Of a stretch of DNA of 64,000 nt, positions 16,517-25,378 are shown one piece after another. Under the pieces are notes generated by a model. It ran no database searches, was not told where the DNA came from, and saw only the letters and a program-made list of their open reading frames with translations. The stretch is from Rhizobium sp. 16-449-1b (GTDB lineage Bacteria > Pseudomonadota > Alphaproteobacteria > Rhizobiales > Rhizobiaceae). The position numbers and the translations under genes are program-made. Numbering within the stretch: position 1 is the first letter of the stretch; each line of letters begins with the position of its first letter. The stretch covers positions 310,001 through 374,000 of the forward strand of contig NZ_JAGHMH010000006.1 of the NCBI RefSeq assembly GCF_017741935.1, read 5' to 3'.

Positions 16517-16723
16517 ATGACCGACGTTATCGAACACACCAATAGCCGCAAGGTGCTGCGTGGACGTGCTTATAGCCTCACGGAGTTCTCTCGCAAATAC
16601 AGGCTCGGCCAGGATGAAGCCGTTCGCCTGTTCGAGAAATTCGGCCCGTCCGCCACCGAACTCGATCTGCTGATGGCCGCCAAGCGCCGTCCGCCCGTCT
16701 CGCTGGAATCACTTGGCGCCTGA
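16517..16723 (+). CDS. Small conserved hypothetical protein (68 aa)
   Basis: Short basic protein with no signal peptide. The middle part (SLTEFSRKYRLGQDEAVRLFEKFG, residues about 20-43, here split by description) looks like two helices of a helix-turn-helix type fold. It could bind DNA or RNA, but I do not recognise a named family. ATG 16517 is preferred over 16511 because AAGGAG ends at 16510, giving a 6-base spacing. About 240 bases upstream to the tRNA hold only weak stem-loops (for example GCGGAT/ATCCGC at 16318-16335). Confidence 0.65.
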   Translation: MTDVIEHTNSRKVLRGRAYSLTEFSRKYRLGQDEAVRLFEKFGPSATELDLLMAAKRRPPVSLESLGA

Positions 16724-16951
16724 TCGGCGCCAATCCGCGCCCGGGGCAGAATCACGCGAACCATCAGCGTTCGCGGGCAGTGATGTGCGGCGTAGGCCCC
16801 GCCACAAACTCGACTTTCATTACCAAGATTTCATTTCCATTTGACGTTGCTGCGTGCCAATGCGGTCAACTTGCTAATCCTGCGTTCAGCTTCAGATCGT
16901 TATTCCCGAAGCTGACAGTCGTATTGGCTGTATCTGACCGAGGCTGCCCGC

Positions 16952-18265
16952 ATGAACGATATGACAACGCCCAATAAACCCCAGAGCACGAAGCCCCAGA
17001 GCACGGCAACCGCCGATCTCGCCGCTGTCCTTGCCGCCTCTCAGCAGAAGCAGAAGGGCCGGTGGTGGAAGCGCTCGTTGGTGTCGCTGGTCGTGATAGT
17101 GGCTCTTGGCGGCGGATTCTATCTGTATTCGCGCCAGGGCGGCAGCGAGGTGAGCTACACCACGCAGCCAGTCAAGAACGGCGACCTGACCGTGCTTGTG
17201 ACAGCCACCGGATCGGTACAGCCGACCGAGCAGGTTGATATCTCCAGCGAACTCTCCGGCACGGTGCGCGATGTCAACGTCGACTATAACAGCGAGGTCA
17301 AGGCCGGCGACGTGTTGGCGGTCCTCGACACGATCAAGGTCGAGGCCGACGTCAAGAGCACGCAGGCGAAGCTCGATTCGGCCAAGGCGAATGTCGTCAA
17401 GGCGACGGCCGATCTGGAATCGGCCAAGAGCTCCTACGATCGTTATCGCAATCTCGTCCAAAGCAATGTGACGACGCAGCAAAGCCTTGAGGACGCGCGC
17501 TACAAGTACGATTCGGCGGTCGCCACGAAGGAGATCAACGAAGCGGCGGTGCTGTCGGCGGAAGCCGATCTGCAGCTCGCGCAGGTCAATCTCACCAAGT
17601 CCAAGATCGTCTCGCCGATCGACGGCGTCATTCTCACACGCTCGGTCGATCCGGGCGCGACGGTCGCGGCTTCGCTGTCGGCGCCTGTCCTCTTCGTCAT
17701 CGGCGGCGACCTTAGGCAGATGGAGTTGCAGGTCGATGTCGACGAGGCAGATGTTGGCCAGATCGCGGTTGGCCAGAAGGCGACCTTCACGGTCGATGCT
17801 TATCCGGATCGCACTTTCCCGGCCGAGATCAAGCAGATCCGCTTTGCCTCGGAAACGACCAACAACGTCGTCACCTACAAGGCCATCCTCTCCGTCGACA
17901 ACGCCGATCTGCTGCTGCGCCCGGGCATGACGGCGACCGCCGACGTCACCGTCGAAGCGGTCAAGAGCACGCTGATGGTGCCGAACGCTGCCCTGCGCTA
18001 TGCGCCGCCGGCCACGGAAACCAGGCGCAACCGCGGCCTGTTCGGCATGTTCGCTCCCCCACGCATGGGTCCTCGCGGCGGCAATCAGGGCGGTGGCGAG
18101 ACCTTGACTGGCGCCAAGCGTCGGGTCTGGGTGCTGAAATCCGGCAAGCCATCGCCTGTTGTCATTCAGGTCGGCTCCTCCGATGGGCAGTTCACCCAGG
18201 TGACGTCAGGCGATCTGAAGGAAAACGAAGCGATCATCACCGATTCGACCGAGCGGTCGAGATAG
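16952..18265 (+). CDS. Efflux periplasmic adaptor subunit (MacA/HlyD-like)
   Basis: Membrane-fusion protein linking an inner-membrane ABC pump to an outer-membrane channel. A cytoplasmic tail (1-42) is followed by one membrane anchor (about 43-61), a lipoyl/barrel-sandwich half, a coiled-coil hairpin (about 125-205), the second lipoyl half (SPIDGVILTRSVDPGATV) and a beta-barrel. A Gly/Arg/Pro-rich insert lies near 360-385. 437 residues. GAGG sits 7 bases before ATG 16952. The ABC ATPase and permease of the same pump follow 9 bases later. The exported substrate is unknown; macrolides, siderophores or lipopeptides are typical for the family. Confidence 0.88.
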   Translation: MNDMTTPNKPQSTKPQSTATADLAAVLAASQQKQKGRWWKRSLVSLVVIVALGGGFYLYSRQGGSEVSYTTQPVKNGDLTVLVTATGSVQPTEQVDISSELSGTVRDVNVDYNSEVKAGDVLAVLDTIKVEADVKSTQAKLDSAKANVVKATADLESAKSSYDRYRNLVQSNVTTQQSLEDARYKYDSAVATKEINEAAVLSAEADLQLAQVNLTKSKIVSPIDGVILTRSVDPGATVAASLSAPVLFVIGGDLRQMELQVDVDEADVGQIAVGQKATFTVDAYPDRTFPAEIKQIRFASETTNNVVTYKAILSVDNADLLLRPGMTATADVTVEAVKSTLMVPNAALRYAPPATETRRNRGLFGMFAPPRMGPRGGNQGGGETLTGAKRRVWVLKSGKPSPVVIQVGSSDGQFTQVTSGDLKENEAIITDSTERSR

Positions 18266-18274
18266 CGGCGCGCC

Positions 18275-18994
18275 ATGACCACGCCGCCTCTCATCGAGTT
18301 CAGCAAGGTGTCCAAGATCTACGGTCGCGGTGAAGCCTCGATCCGTGCGCTCGACCATGTCGATCTCGCGATCCGCGAGCATGAATTTGTCGCGATCATG
18401 GGGCCATCGGGCTCCGGCAAGTCCACGGCCATGAACATTCTCGGCTGTCTCGATGTCCCAAGCGCCGGCGATTACTTGTTCCAGGGCATCTCGACCACCG
18501 GCTTCGATCGCGCGCAATTGACGATGCTGCGGCGTCACATGCTGGGCTTCGTCTTCCAGGGCTTCAACCTCTTGCCGCGCACATCTGCGGTCGAGAATGT
18601 CGAACTGCCGCTGATCTATCGCGGGATGCCGGCCGCGGAGCGGCACCGGCTGGCGAAGGAAGCGCTTGGCTTGGTCGGCCTTGGCGGCCGCGAGAATCAC
18701 AAGACACAGGAGCTCTCCGGCGGCCAGCAGCAACGCGTCGCCATCGCGCGCGCCATCGTCACGCAGCCATCCCTGCTTCTTGCCGACGAACCGACGGGCA
18801 ATCTCGACACCAAGACCAGCATCGAAATCATGGACCTGATGACGCGGCTGAACCGCGAGCAGGGCATCACCATCGTCATGGTCACGCACGAGCCTGACAT
18901 CGCGGCCTATGCGCAGCGGCTGCTGCGCTTCGTCGATGGCAAGCTGGAAGCGGAAACGGCGCATCAGGGAAGGGCGGGTCATCATGTTTCTTGA
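18275..18994 (+). CDS. MacB-type ABC transporter ATP-binding protein
   Basis: Cytoplasmic ATPase of the LolD/MacB/FtsE group. Walker [10 protein letters not shown] (residues about 42-50), Q-loop [14 protein letters not shown], signature LSGGQQQR and Walker [13 protein letters not shown], with the switch His in MVTHEPD. 239 residues. It is an ATPase separate from the permease (in E. coli MacB the two are fused) and overlaps the permease gene by 11 bases, so the two are translationally linked. Confidence 0.92.
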   Translation: MTTPPLIEFSKVSKIYGRGEASIRALDHVDLAIREHEFVAIMGPSGSGKSTAMNILGCLDVPSAGDYLFQGISTTGFDRAQLTMLRRHMLGFVFQGFNLLPRTSAVENVELPLIYRGMPAAERHRLAKEALGLVGLGGRENHKTQELSGGQQQRVAIARAIVTQPSLLLADEPTGNLDTKTSIEIMDLMTRLNREQGITIVMVTHEPDIAAYAQRLLRFVDGKLEAETAHQGRAGHHVS

Positions 18995-20192
18995 GACGGT
19001 CAAGCTCGCGCTGCGCGCTATCAGCCGCAACATGTTGCGGTCGTTCCTGACGGTGCTTGGCGTCGTCATCGGCGTTGCGGCCGTCATCGCGCTGGTCACG
19101 ATCGGCAACGGCACCACGGCACAGGTCACGTCCGAGCTGTCGCGTCTCGGCACCAACATGCTCTTTGCCCGCCCAGGCCAGTTTGGCCCCGGCCGCGCAA
19201 GCTCCGAGGCACGGCGCTTCACCGTGGCCGATGTGGACGCCATCAGCGAGCAGGTGAGCGGGCTGCGGGCCGTGGCGCCGCTCAACCAGACGACCGCGAC
19301 TGTCATCTACGGTGGCCAGAGCCACTCGACGACGGTGATGGGCACGACCAACGACTATTTCACGGCACAGGACTGGGACATCGCCTCCGGGCGCACCTTC
19401 GACGCCGCCGAAGAGCGCGGCCGCGCACGCTGCATTCTCGGCGAGACCGTCCGTTCGCAGCTCTTCGGGTCCGCCGATCCGATCGGCCAGCAGGTGCGCG
19501 TCGGCAAGGTCTCCTGCGGCGTCATCGGCGTGTTGGCCAAGCGCGGACAATCCGGCATGGGCACCGACCAGGACGATGTCGTGATCGTGCCGATCAAGGT
19601 CTACCAGCGCCGCATCGGCGGCAAGGCCAATGCCAACGTCTCGATGATCCTGATCTCGGCGCGCGATGGCGTTGCCACATCGAAGGTTCAGTCGGACACG
19701 GAAAACCTGCTGCGCGAACGCCGCAAGATCATTCCCGGCCGCGAGGACGATTTCAACGTCAACGACATGACCCAGATCGCAGCCGCGATGACCGGCACGA
19801 CGACGCTGCTCACCAGCCTGCTTGGCGCGGTGGCCGCGATCAGCCTGCTCGTGGGCGGCATCGGCATCATGAACATCATGCTGGTCTCGGTGACCGAGCG
19901 CACGCGCGAAATCGGCATTCGCCTGGCGATCGGGGCGCTGGAGCGGCAGGTGCTGATGCAGTTCCTGGTCGAGGCGGTGGCGCTGTCGATATTCGGCGGC
20001 ATGAGCGGCATACTGCTCGGGCTGGGGCTTGGCTTCGGCGCCGTATCGCTACTCAAGGTGCCGTTCGTGGTAAGCCCGACGATGATCATCGTCGCCTTCG
20101 CCTTTTCTGCCGCGATCGGCATGATCTTCGGCTATTTCCCGGCGAGGCGGGCCGCTCAACTCAATCCGATCGACGCTTTGAGGCACGAGTAA
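18984..20192 (+). CDS. MacB/FtsX-type ABC transporter permease
   Basis: 402-residue inner-membrane permease. An N-terminal membrane segment (about 20-42, LTVLGVVIGVAAVIALV) is followed by a large periplasmic domain (about 45-270) and three C-terminal membrane segments with the family motif ERTREIGIRLAIGA. The end NPIDALRHE is the typical MacB C-terminus. I chose ATG 18984 ([13 protein letters not shown]); the reading from 18909 lies in the ATPase gene in another frame. With the adaptor and ATPase it forms a complete tripartite pump except for the outer-membrane channel, which is not in the window. Confidence 0.92.
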   Translation: MFLETVKLALRAISRNMLRSFLTVLGVVIGVAAVIALVTIGNGTTAQVTSELSRLGTNMLFARPGQFGPGRASSEARRFTVADVDAISEQVSGLRAVAPLNQTTATVIYGGQSHSTTVMGTTNDYFTAQDWDIASGRTFDAAEERGRARCILGETVRSQLFGSADPIGQQVRVGKVSCGVIGVLAKRGQSGMGTDQDDVVIVPIKVYQRRIGGKANANVSMILISARDGVATSKVQSDTENLLRERRKIIPGREDDFNVNDMTQIAAAMTGTTTLLTSLLGAVAAISLLVGGIGIMNIMLVSVTERTREIGIRLAIGALERQVLMQFLVEAVALSIFGGMSGILLGLGLGFGAVSLLKVPFVVSPTMIIVAFAFSAAIGMIFGYFPARRAAQLNPIDALRHE

Positions 20193-20224
20193 GCCGTTGT
20201 TAAATAACGGCTCCAGCTGCAGCC

Positions 20225-20234
20225 TAATATATCA
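20225..20234. promoter_or_regulatory. GntR operator-like site, upstream copy
   Basis: TAATATATCA differs by one base from the perfect palindrome TGATATATCA at 20272-20281, 47 bases downstream. Both lie in the 109-base gap before the GntR-family start at 20302. Confidence 0.35.
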
Positions 20235-20271
20235 TGGCAACCTGCCATTGAATCCGTTAACGCGGGGCTTA

Positions 20272-20281
20272 TGATATATCA
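20272..20281. promoter_or_regulatory. GntR operator-like palindrome
   Basis: TGATATATCA is a perfect 10-base palindrome 20 bases before the start codon of the GntR/FCD regulator. Position and shape suit autoregulation. Assignment is inference. Confidence 0.45.
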
Positions 20282-20301
20282 GCTCGAATCACGGATCCGC
20301 G

Positions 20302-20919
20302 ATGCCGAACTCCTCACAGAGCCATCTTGCCTATCTGGCGCTGGAACATGCCATCGTGACCTTGGCGTTGACGCCTGGTGCCCTCGTCAATGAAAAGCAG
20401 CTGATCGATCTCTCCGGACACGGTCGCACGCCGGTACGCGAGGCGATCCAGAAGCTGGCCTGGCAGGGGTTGATCGTGGTGAAGCCGCGCGTCGGCCTGC
20501 AGATCGCCGAGATCAAGCCGACCGACCATGCCCATGTCATGCAGGTTCGGCGCGAACTCGAACCGATCGCCGCCGCACTCGTTGCCGAACAGGCGACCGA
20601 CGGGCAGCGCAACCAGTTGGTCGAATGCGCGCGCGCCATGAACGATTGCGCCGTCAGCGGTGATCTCGCCGGCTTCTTCGCGGCCGACAAGGCATTCGAC
20701 GAAATTCTCGAAGAGTCCTGTCCGAATGCCTTCATCACCTCGGCGCTCGGCCCGGTGCAGACCCATTCGCGCCGCCTCTGGTATTCGAAGGCCAGCCCGG
20801 AGCGCATGGATCGGTCGATTTCGCTGCACGTTGCCGTTATCCGCGCGATCCAGCAGGGCAAGGCGACTGAAGCACGCAAGGCCATGACGACATTGATCGA
20901 TTATCTCGGCCAGAAATGA
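20302..20919 (+). CDS. GntR-family transcriptional regulator (FCD domain)
   Basis: 205-residue regulator. An N-terminal winged helix-turn-helix (about 10-70, with GRTPVREAIQKLAWQGLI) is followed by an all-helical FCD ligand domain (about 78-200). Metal or acid ligand residues of FCD domains are suggested by the D-x3-H-like pattern around DKAFDEILEE and the His of SLHVAVIRA. Ligand unknown. Convergent to fpr, with a shared terminator hairpin downstream and palindromes upstream. No catabolic genes lie beside it, so targets are not obvious. Confidence 0.85.
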   Translation: MPNSSQSHLAYLALEHAIVTLALTPGALVNEKQLIDLSGHGRTPVREAIQKLAWQGLIVVKPRVGLQIAEIKPTDHAHVMQVRRELEPIAAALVAEQATDGQRNQLVECARAMNDCAVSGDLAGFFAADKAFDEILEESCPNAFITSALGPVQTHSRRLWYSKASPERMDRSISLHVAVIRAIQQGKATEARKAMTTLIDYLGQK

Positions 20920-20920
20920 A

Positions 20921-20947
20921 AACGGCCCCGTTTCCGGAGCCGTTATT
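20921..20947. terminator. Convergent terminator hairpin between gntR and fpr
   Basis: AACGGC and GCCGTT arms, with an inner CCG/CGG part and one mismatch, around a TTT loop. It sits between the two convergent stop codons. The T-run is short (TTATT), so strength is uncertain. Confidence 0.6.
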
Positions 20948-20967
20948 CTAAGGATGTGACGCGGCGA

Positions 20968-21780
20968 TCAGCCGACGAAGGCGCGTTCGATGACGAATTG
21001 CGCCGGCTTGCTGTTGGCGCCTTCCTCGAGGCCAGCCTGCTCAAGCAGTTCCTTGGTGTCCTTCAGCATCGCCGAAGAGCCGCAGATCATGCCGCGGTCG
21101 ATCTCGGGATCGAGCTTGGGAACGCCGAGATCGCTGAACAGCTTGCCGGAGGAGATCAGGTCGGTGATACGGCCGCGATACTCGAAATCCTCGCGCGTCA
21201 CCGTTGCGTAGTGCAGAAGCTTGTCACCGACCACTTCCTGCAAAAGCTCGTCGTTCTGGATTTCGTGCACCAGGTCGAAGCCGTATTTCAGTTCGGCTAT
21301 GTTGCGTGTGGTGTGGGTGAGGATGACCTGGTCGAACTTCTCGTAGGTCTCCGGATCGCGGATCAGGCTGGCGAAGGGCGCGATGCCGGTGCCGGTCGAG
21401 AACATATAGAGACGACGACCGGGCGTCAGCGCGTCGAGCACCAGCGTGCCCGTCGGCTTCTTGCGCATCAGCACCTGATCGCCGGGCTTGATCGCCTGCA
21501 GATGCGAGGTCAGCGGACCATCGGGAACCTTGATCGAGAAGAATTCGAGTTCTTCGGCCCAGGCAGGGCTGGCGATCGAGTAGGCGCGGAAGATCGGCTT
21601 GCCCTCGACCATCAGGCCGATCATCGCGAATTCGCCCGAGCGGAAGCGGAAACCTTCAGGACGCGTCATCGTGAAGCGGAACAGGTTGTCCGTGTAATGC
21701 GTGACGCTGAGAACGGTTTCGGCGAATACGCCGGCAGGGATTGGGGCTGCGAATTCTTCGGTCTTTGCAGGGGCGTTCAT
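20968..21780 (-). CDS. fpr: Ferredoxin/flavodoxin--NADP(+) reductase
   Basis: FAD enzyme moving electrons between NADPH and ferredoxin or flavodoxin. FAD-binding RAYSIASPAW (about residues 65-74), the NADP domain with GTGIAPFASLIRD (about 130-142) and the typical bacterial C-terminus ERAFVG are all visible. 270 residues is close to the usual 258-272. It could supply electrons to the ferredoxin-dependent CysI at 7.8 kb, but nothing in the sequence proves this. Divergent from pcs across 247 bases. Confidence 0.95.
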   Translation of the reverse strand: MNAPAKTEEFAAPIPAGVFAETVLSVTHYTDNLFRFTMTRPEGFRFRSGEFAMIGLMVEGKPIFRAYSIASPAWAEELEFFSIKVPDGPLTSHLQAIKPGDQVLMRKKPTGTLVLDALTPGRRLYMFSTGTGIAPFASLIRDPETYEKFDQVILTHTTRNIAELKYGFDLVHEIQNDELLQEVVGDKLLHYATVTREDFEYRGRITDLISSGKLFSDLGVPKLDPEIDRGMICGSSAMLKDTKELLEQAGLEEGANSKPAQFVIERAFVG

Positions 21781-22027
21781 TGCGGTATCGGATCCCGTAG
21801 TTCGTCGATCATCAATTCGATGCGAGCGAGATATTACAAATAGGCGGCGGATTAAAGGTATTCCATTCCCTCTGTGGCGAGTTGCATGAAATATGCATGT
21901 TATCGTCAGGTTTGGGAAACCCGATGTGCATCATTCGCTTTTGCTCTGGCGAAGCCTGACAAAGGATGCATATTAGGCCCAAATCGCGCCTCGGGGGTGC
22001 GGATTGCTTATGGCAACTCGGGGAAAC

Positions 22028-22756
22028 ATGAAGATTTTCAATTACAAACGCGTACCCTACGCGGAAATGCGCGCATTTTCCGTCCATATTTTGACGGCCT
22101 CCGGTTCCTTCCTTGCTTTCCTCGGCGTCGTCGCCGCCGCCGAGCATCGCTTCGTCGACATGTTTTGGTGGCTGGGGCTCGCACTTCTGGTCGATGGTAT
22201 CGACGGGCCGATCGCGCGCAAGGTCAAGGTCAAGGAAGTCCTGCCGAACTGGTCTGGCGATACGCTCGACAACATCATCGATTACGTCACGTACGTCCTG
22301 CTGCCGGCCTTTGCGCTCTATCAGAGCGGCATGATCGGCGAGCCATGGTCCTTCGTGGCCGCCGGCATGATCGTCGTGTCGAGCGCCATCTATTACGCCG
22401 ACATGGGTATGAAGACGGAAGAGTATTTCTTTTCAGGCTTCCCCGTTGTCTGGAACATGATCGTCTTTACGCTGTTCGTCATGGATGCCAGTGCCACGAC
22501 GGCGCTCGTCGTCGTCACCGTCTCGGTGATCCTGACCTTCCTGCCGATCAACTTCCTGCATCCGGTGCGCGTCCAGCGCCTGCGTCCGCTCAATCTCGGC
22601 ATCTTCTTCTTGTGGTCGGCGCTCGGCATCTATGCGCTGCTGATGCATTTCGTCGTGCCGCAATGGGCGCTCGTTCTTTTCGTTCTGAGCGGTATCTATC
22701 TCTATTGCATCGGCGCCGTCCTGCAGTTCCTGCCGACGCTGGGACGTCGCGCTTAG
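22028..22756 (+). CDS. pcs: Phosphatidylcholine synthase
   Basis: Integral membrane CDP-alcohol phosphotransferase that condenses CDP-diacylglycerol with choline to make phosphatidylcholine, a lipid important in rhizobia-host interaction. The CDP-alcohol motif begins DGIDGPIAR (about residues 56-64) and ends with the spaced Asp residues of SGDTLDNIIDY. About eight membrane segments in 242 residues; the Sinorhizobium enzyme is 241. ATG 22028 has GGGG 4-7 bases upstream, so the longer reading from 22004 is not needed. It is followed at 24 bases by the oxidoreductase gene. Confidence 0.96.
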   Translation: MKIFNYKRVPYAEMRAFSVHILTASGSFLAFLGVVAAAEHRFVDMFWWLGLALLVDGIDGPIARKVKVKEVLPNWSGDTLDNIIDYVTYVLLPAFALYQSGMIGEPWSFVAAGMIVVSSAIYYADMGMKTEEYFFSGFPVVWNMIVFTLFVMDASATTALVVVTVSVILTFLPINFLHPVRVQRLRPLNLGIFFLWSALGIYALLMHFVVPQWALVLFVLSGIYLYCIGAVLQFLPTLGRRA

Positions 22757-22780
22757 GAGAATTGGGCTAGGAGAACTGGA

Positions 22781-23764
22781 ATGACGAAGACACAGGCGGT
22801 CGTGCTGAATGGGACCGGCGGTCCCGAGGTGCTCGATTATGTCGATATCGACCTGCCGCCGCCCGGCGCCGGCGAAGTGCAGATAAGGCACGCGGCGATC
22901 GGCCTGAATTTCATCGACGTCTATTTCCGCACCGGCCTCTACAAGGCGCCGCATATGCCCTTCGTTCCGGGCAAGGAAGCTGCCGGCACGGTAACGGCGG
23001 TCGGTCCTGGCGTTTCGGATTTCAAGGTCGGCGACCGTGTCGCCTATGCCGGCTCCGACGGCGCCTACAGCATCGAGCGCAACATCGAGACCAGGCATCT
23101 GGTCACCGTGCCCGATGGCATCGGGCTCGATACTGCCGCGGCGATGATGCTGAAGGGCATGACGGCACAGTATCTGCTGAACCGCACTTTCAAGGTCGGC
23201 CCTGAAACCACGCTACTCTTCCATGCCGCGGCCGGCGGCGTCGGCCTGATCGCCGGTCAGTGGGCCAAGGCGCTTGGCGCGACTGTCATTGGCACGGTCG
23301 GCTCGGACGCGAAGGCGGAACTGGCGCGCGAGCATGGCTACGACCACGTCATAAATTATAACACCGAGGATTTCGTCGCGCGCGTCTCGGAGATCACGGG
23401 CGGCAATGGCGTCGACGTGGTCTACGATTCCATCGGCCGCGATACCTTCCCGCAATCGCTCGACTGCCTGAAGCGCCTGGGCATGTTCGTGTCCTTCGGC
23501 CAGTCATCCGGCCCGATTGAGGATTTCACCCTTGCGTTGCTGGCGCAGAAGGGCTCGCTCTTTGCGACCCGTCCGACGCTTTTCACCTATATCGCCACGC
23601 GGGATGAGCTAACTGATTGTGCAAACGCGTTATTTGATGTTGTTTTGAGCAACAAAGTGCGTATCAATGTCAATCAGACCTATCCGTTGCGCGAGGTTGG
23701 GCGAGCCCATACGGAACTGGAAGCTAGAAAAACGACCGGAGCGACGCTGCTGATCCCAGAATGA
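22781..23764 (+). CDS. NADPH:quinone oxidoreductase (zeta-crystallin-like MDR)
   Basis: Medium-chain dehydrogenase/reductase without zinc ligands, of the QOR type, reducing quinones with NADPH. The nucleotide-binding motif AAAGGVGLIAGQWAK lies near residues 149-163, and the N-terminal GroES-like half has the family GLNFIDVYFRTGLY stretch. 327 residues matches E. coli Qor (327). AGGAG at 22769-22773 is 7 bases from the start. It may be transcribed with pcs and, 21 bases on, with the ABC importer genes. Confidence 0.93.
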   Translation: MTKTQAVVLNGTGGPEVLDYVDIDLPPPGAGEVQIRHAAIGLNFIDVYFRTGLYKAPHMPFVPGKEAAGTVTAVGPGVSDFKVGDRVAYAGSDGAYSIERNIETRHLVTVPDGIGLDTAAAMMLKGMTAQYLLNRTFKVGPETTLLFHAAAGGVGLIAGQWAKALGATVIGTVGSDAKAELAREHGYDHVINYNTEDFVARVSEITGGNGVDVVYDSIGRDTFPQSLDCLKRLGMFVSFGQSSGPIEDFTLALLAQKGSLFATRPTLFTYIATRDELTDCANALFDVVLSNKVRINVNQTYPLREVGRAHTELEARKTTGATLLIPE

Positions 23765-23785
23765 TCCTGAAGGGGCAGGTCGGCA

Positions 23786-25378
23786 GTGGGAAATGAGGGG
23801 AAAGTGTCGTCATCGACTGTGCCGGCATCAGGCGCGTTATTGTCCGTCCAGAGACTGACAAAGCTCTTCGGCAGCTTTGTTGCCTGCAACCACATAGACC
23901 TCGATATCGCTCCCGGCGAAATCCATGCACTGCTAGGCGAAAACGGCGCGGGAAAATCCACGCTGGTTAAGATGCTGTTCGGCGTCCTGGAGCCGAGCGA
24001 GGGCGAGATCGTCTGGGAAGGCCGTCCGGTCGCGATCAACTCGCCCGGCGCCGCGCGTAAGCTCGGCATCGGCATGGTGTTCCAGCACTTCTCGCTGTTC
24101 GAGGCGCTGACCGTTGCCGAAAACATTGCGCTCTCTCTCGATGACAGCATCCCGATCGGCAAGATCGCCGAGGAGGCAAGGGCGCTGTCGCAGGCCTATG
24201 GCCTGCCGCTCGACCCGCACGCCCATGTGGCCGATCTGTCCGTTGGCGAGCGCCAGCGCATCGAGATCGTCCGCGCGCTCTTGCAAAACCCGAAGCTGAT
24301 CATTCTCGACGAGCCGACCTCGGTGCTGACGCCGCAGGAAGCGGATAAGCTGTTCGAGACGCTGTTCAAGCTTAAGGCCGAGGGCCGCTCGGTGCTTTAC
24401 ATCAGCCATCGTCTGGAAGAGGTGCAGCGCATCTGCGACCGCGCCACCGTTCTGCGTCACGGCAAGGTCACCGGCGCCTGCGTGCCGGCCGATGAAACGC
24501 CTGCCTCGCTTGCGCGCATGATGGTCGGAAACGATGTGGCATCCGTCACCCACCCCGATCGCGGCGCCAAGGGTCCGGTCCAGCTTGCTGTCTCCGGCCT
24601 CTCCGTCGCCCCGCGCACGCCCTTCGCCATGCCGCTGAAGGACGTGTCGATGACGGTCTGTTCCGGGCAAATCCTGGCGATCGCAGGCATTGCCGGAAAC
24701 GGGCAGGGCGAGTTGTTCGATGCGCTCTCGGGCGAGTATCCGGTATCAAAGCCCGAAGCCGTCGTCATCCGCAACAAGCCTGTCGGAAACCAGGGGATCA
24801 CCGCGCGCCGCCTGCTCGGCGCCGGTTTCGTGCCTGAGGAGCGCCACGGTCACGCCGCCGTCTCCGCGATGAAGCTTTCCGACAACCTCGTGCTCGCCCG
24901 CAGCAAATCCGACCGCAAGGCGTTTCTATCGGGCGGCTTCCTCAAGATCATCCGCCGGAGCGCCGTCAAGAACGCCACGAAGCGTATTTCCGAGGAGATG
25001 GATGTTCGCAAGAGCGGCGAGGATCCGGCAGCCGGCTCGCTCTCGGGCGGCAACCTGCAGAAATTCATCGTCGGCCGCGAGCTCGACCGCCAGCCGGCCG
25101 TCCTCGTCGTCAACCAGCCGACCTGGGGCGTGGACGCCGGTGCAGCCAGCCGCATCCGCCAGGCCCTCGTCGATCTCGCCCGCAACGGTTCGGCGGTTGT
25201 CGTCATCAGCCAGGATCTGGACGAGATTTTCGAGGTCGCCACCGAAATCGCCGTCATTTCCGAGGGACGTCTGTCGTCGCCATTCCCATCAGGCGAGCTG
25301 ACGCGCGAGAAGATCGGCTTGCTGATGGGCGGCCTGCATGAAAGCAAGACCGCGCCGGAGACCACGCATGCGCATTGA
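23786..25378 (+). CDS. BMP-family ABC importer, duplicated ATP-binding protein
   Basis: Sugar/nucleoside-type ABC ATPase with two nucleotide-binding domains in 530 residues. The first has GENGAGKST (about residues 51-59), signature LSVGERQRIEIV and Walker B ILDEPTSVLTPQE. The second is degenerate in its P-loop (GIAGNGQGEL) but keeps LSGGNLQK, as usual in this class. It powers the two permeases encoded next. The start is a GTG at 23786; a GTG at 23804 with GAGGGG just upstream is an alternative. The permease ATG lies inside its last codons (25368). Confidence 0.93.
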   Translation: MGNEGKVSSSTVPASGALLSVQRLTKLFGSFVACNHIDLDIAPGEIHALLGENGAGKSTLVKMLFGVLEPSEGEIVWEGRPVAINSPGAARKLGIGMVFQHFSLFEALTVAENIALSLDDSIPIGKIAEEARALSQAYGLPLDPHAHVADLSVGERQRIEIVRALLQNPKLIILDEPTSVLTPQEADKLFETLFKLKAEGRSVLYISHRLEEVQRICDRATVLRHGKVTGACVPADETPASLARMMVGNDVASVTHPDRGAKGPVQLAVSGLSVAPRTPFAMPLKDVSMTVCSGQILAIAGIAGNGQGELFDALSGEYPVSKPEAVVIRNKPVGNQGITARRLLGAGFVPEERHGHAAVSAMKLSDNLVLARSKSDRKAFLSGGFLKIIRRSAVKNATKRISEEMDVRKSGEDPAAGSLSGGNLQKFIVGRELDRQPAVLVVNQPTWGVDAGAASRIRQALVDLARNGSAVVVISQDLDEIFEVATEIAVISEGRLSSPFPSGELTREKIGLLMGGLHESKTAPETTHAH

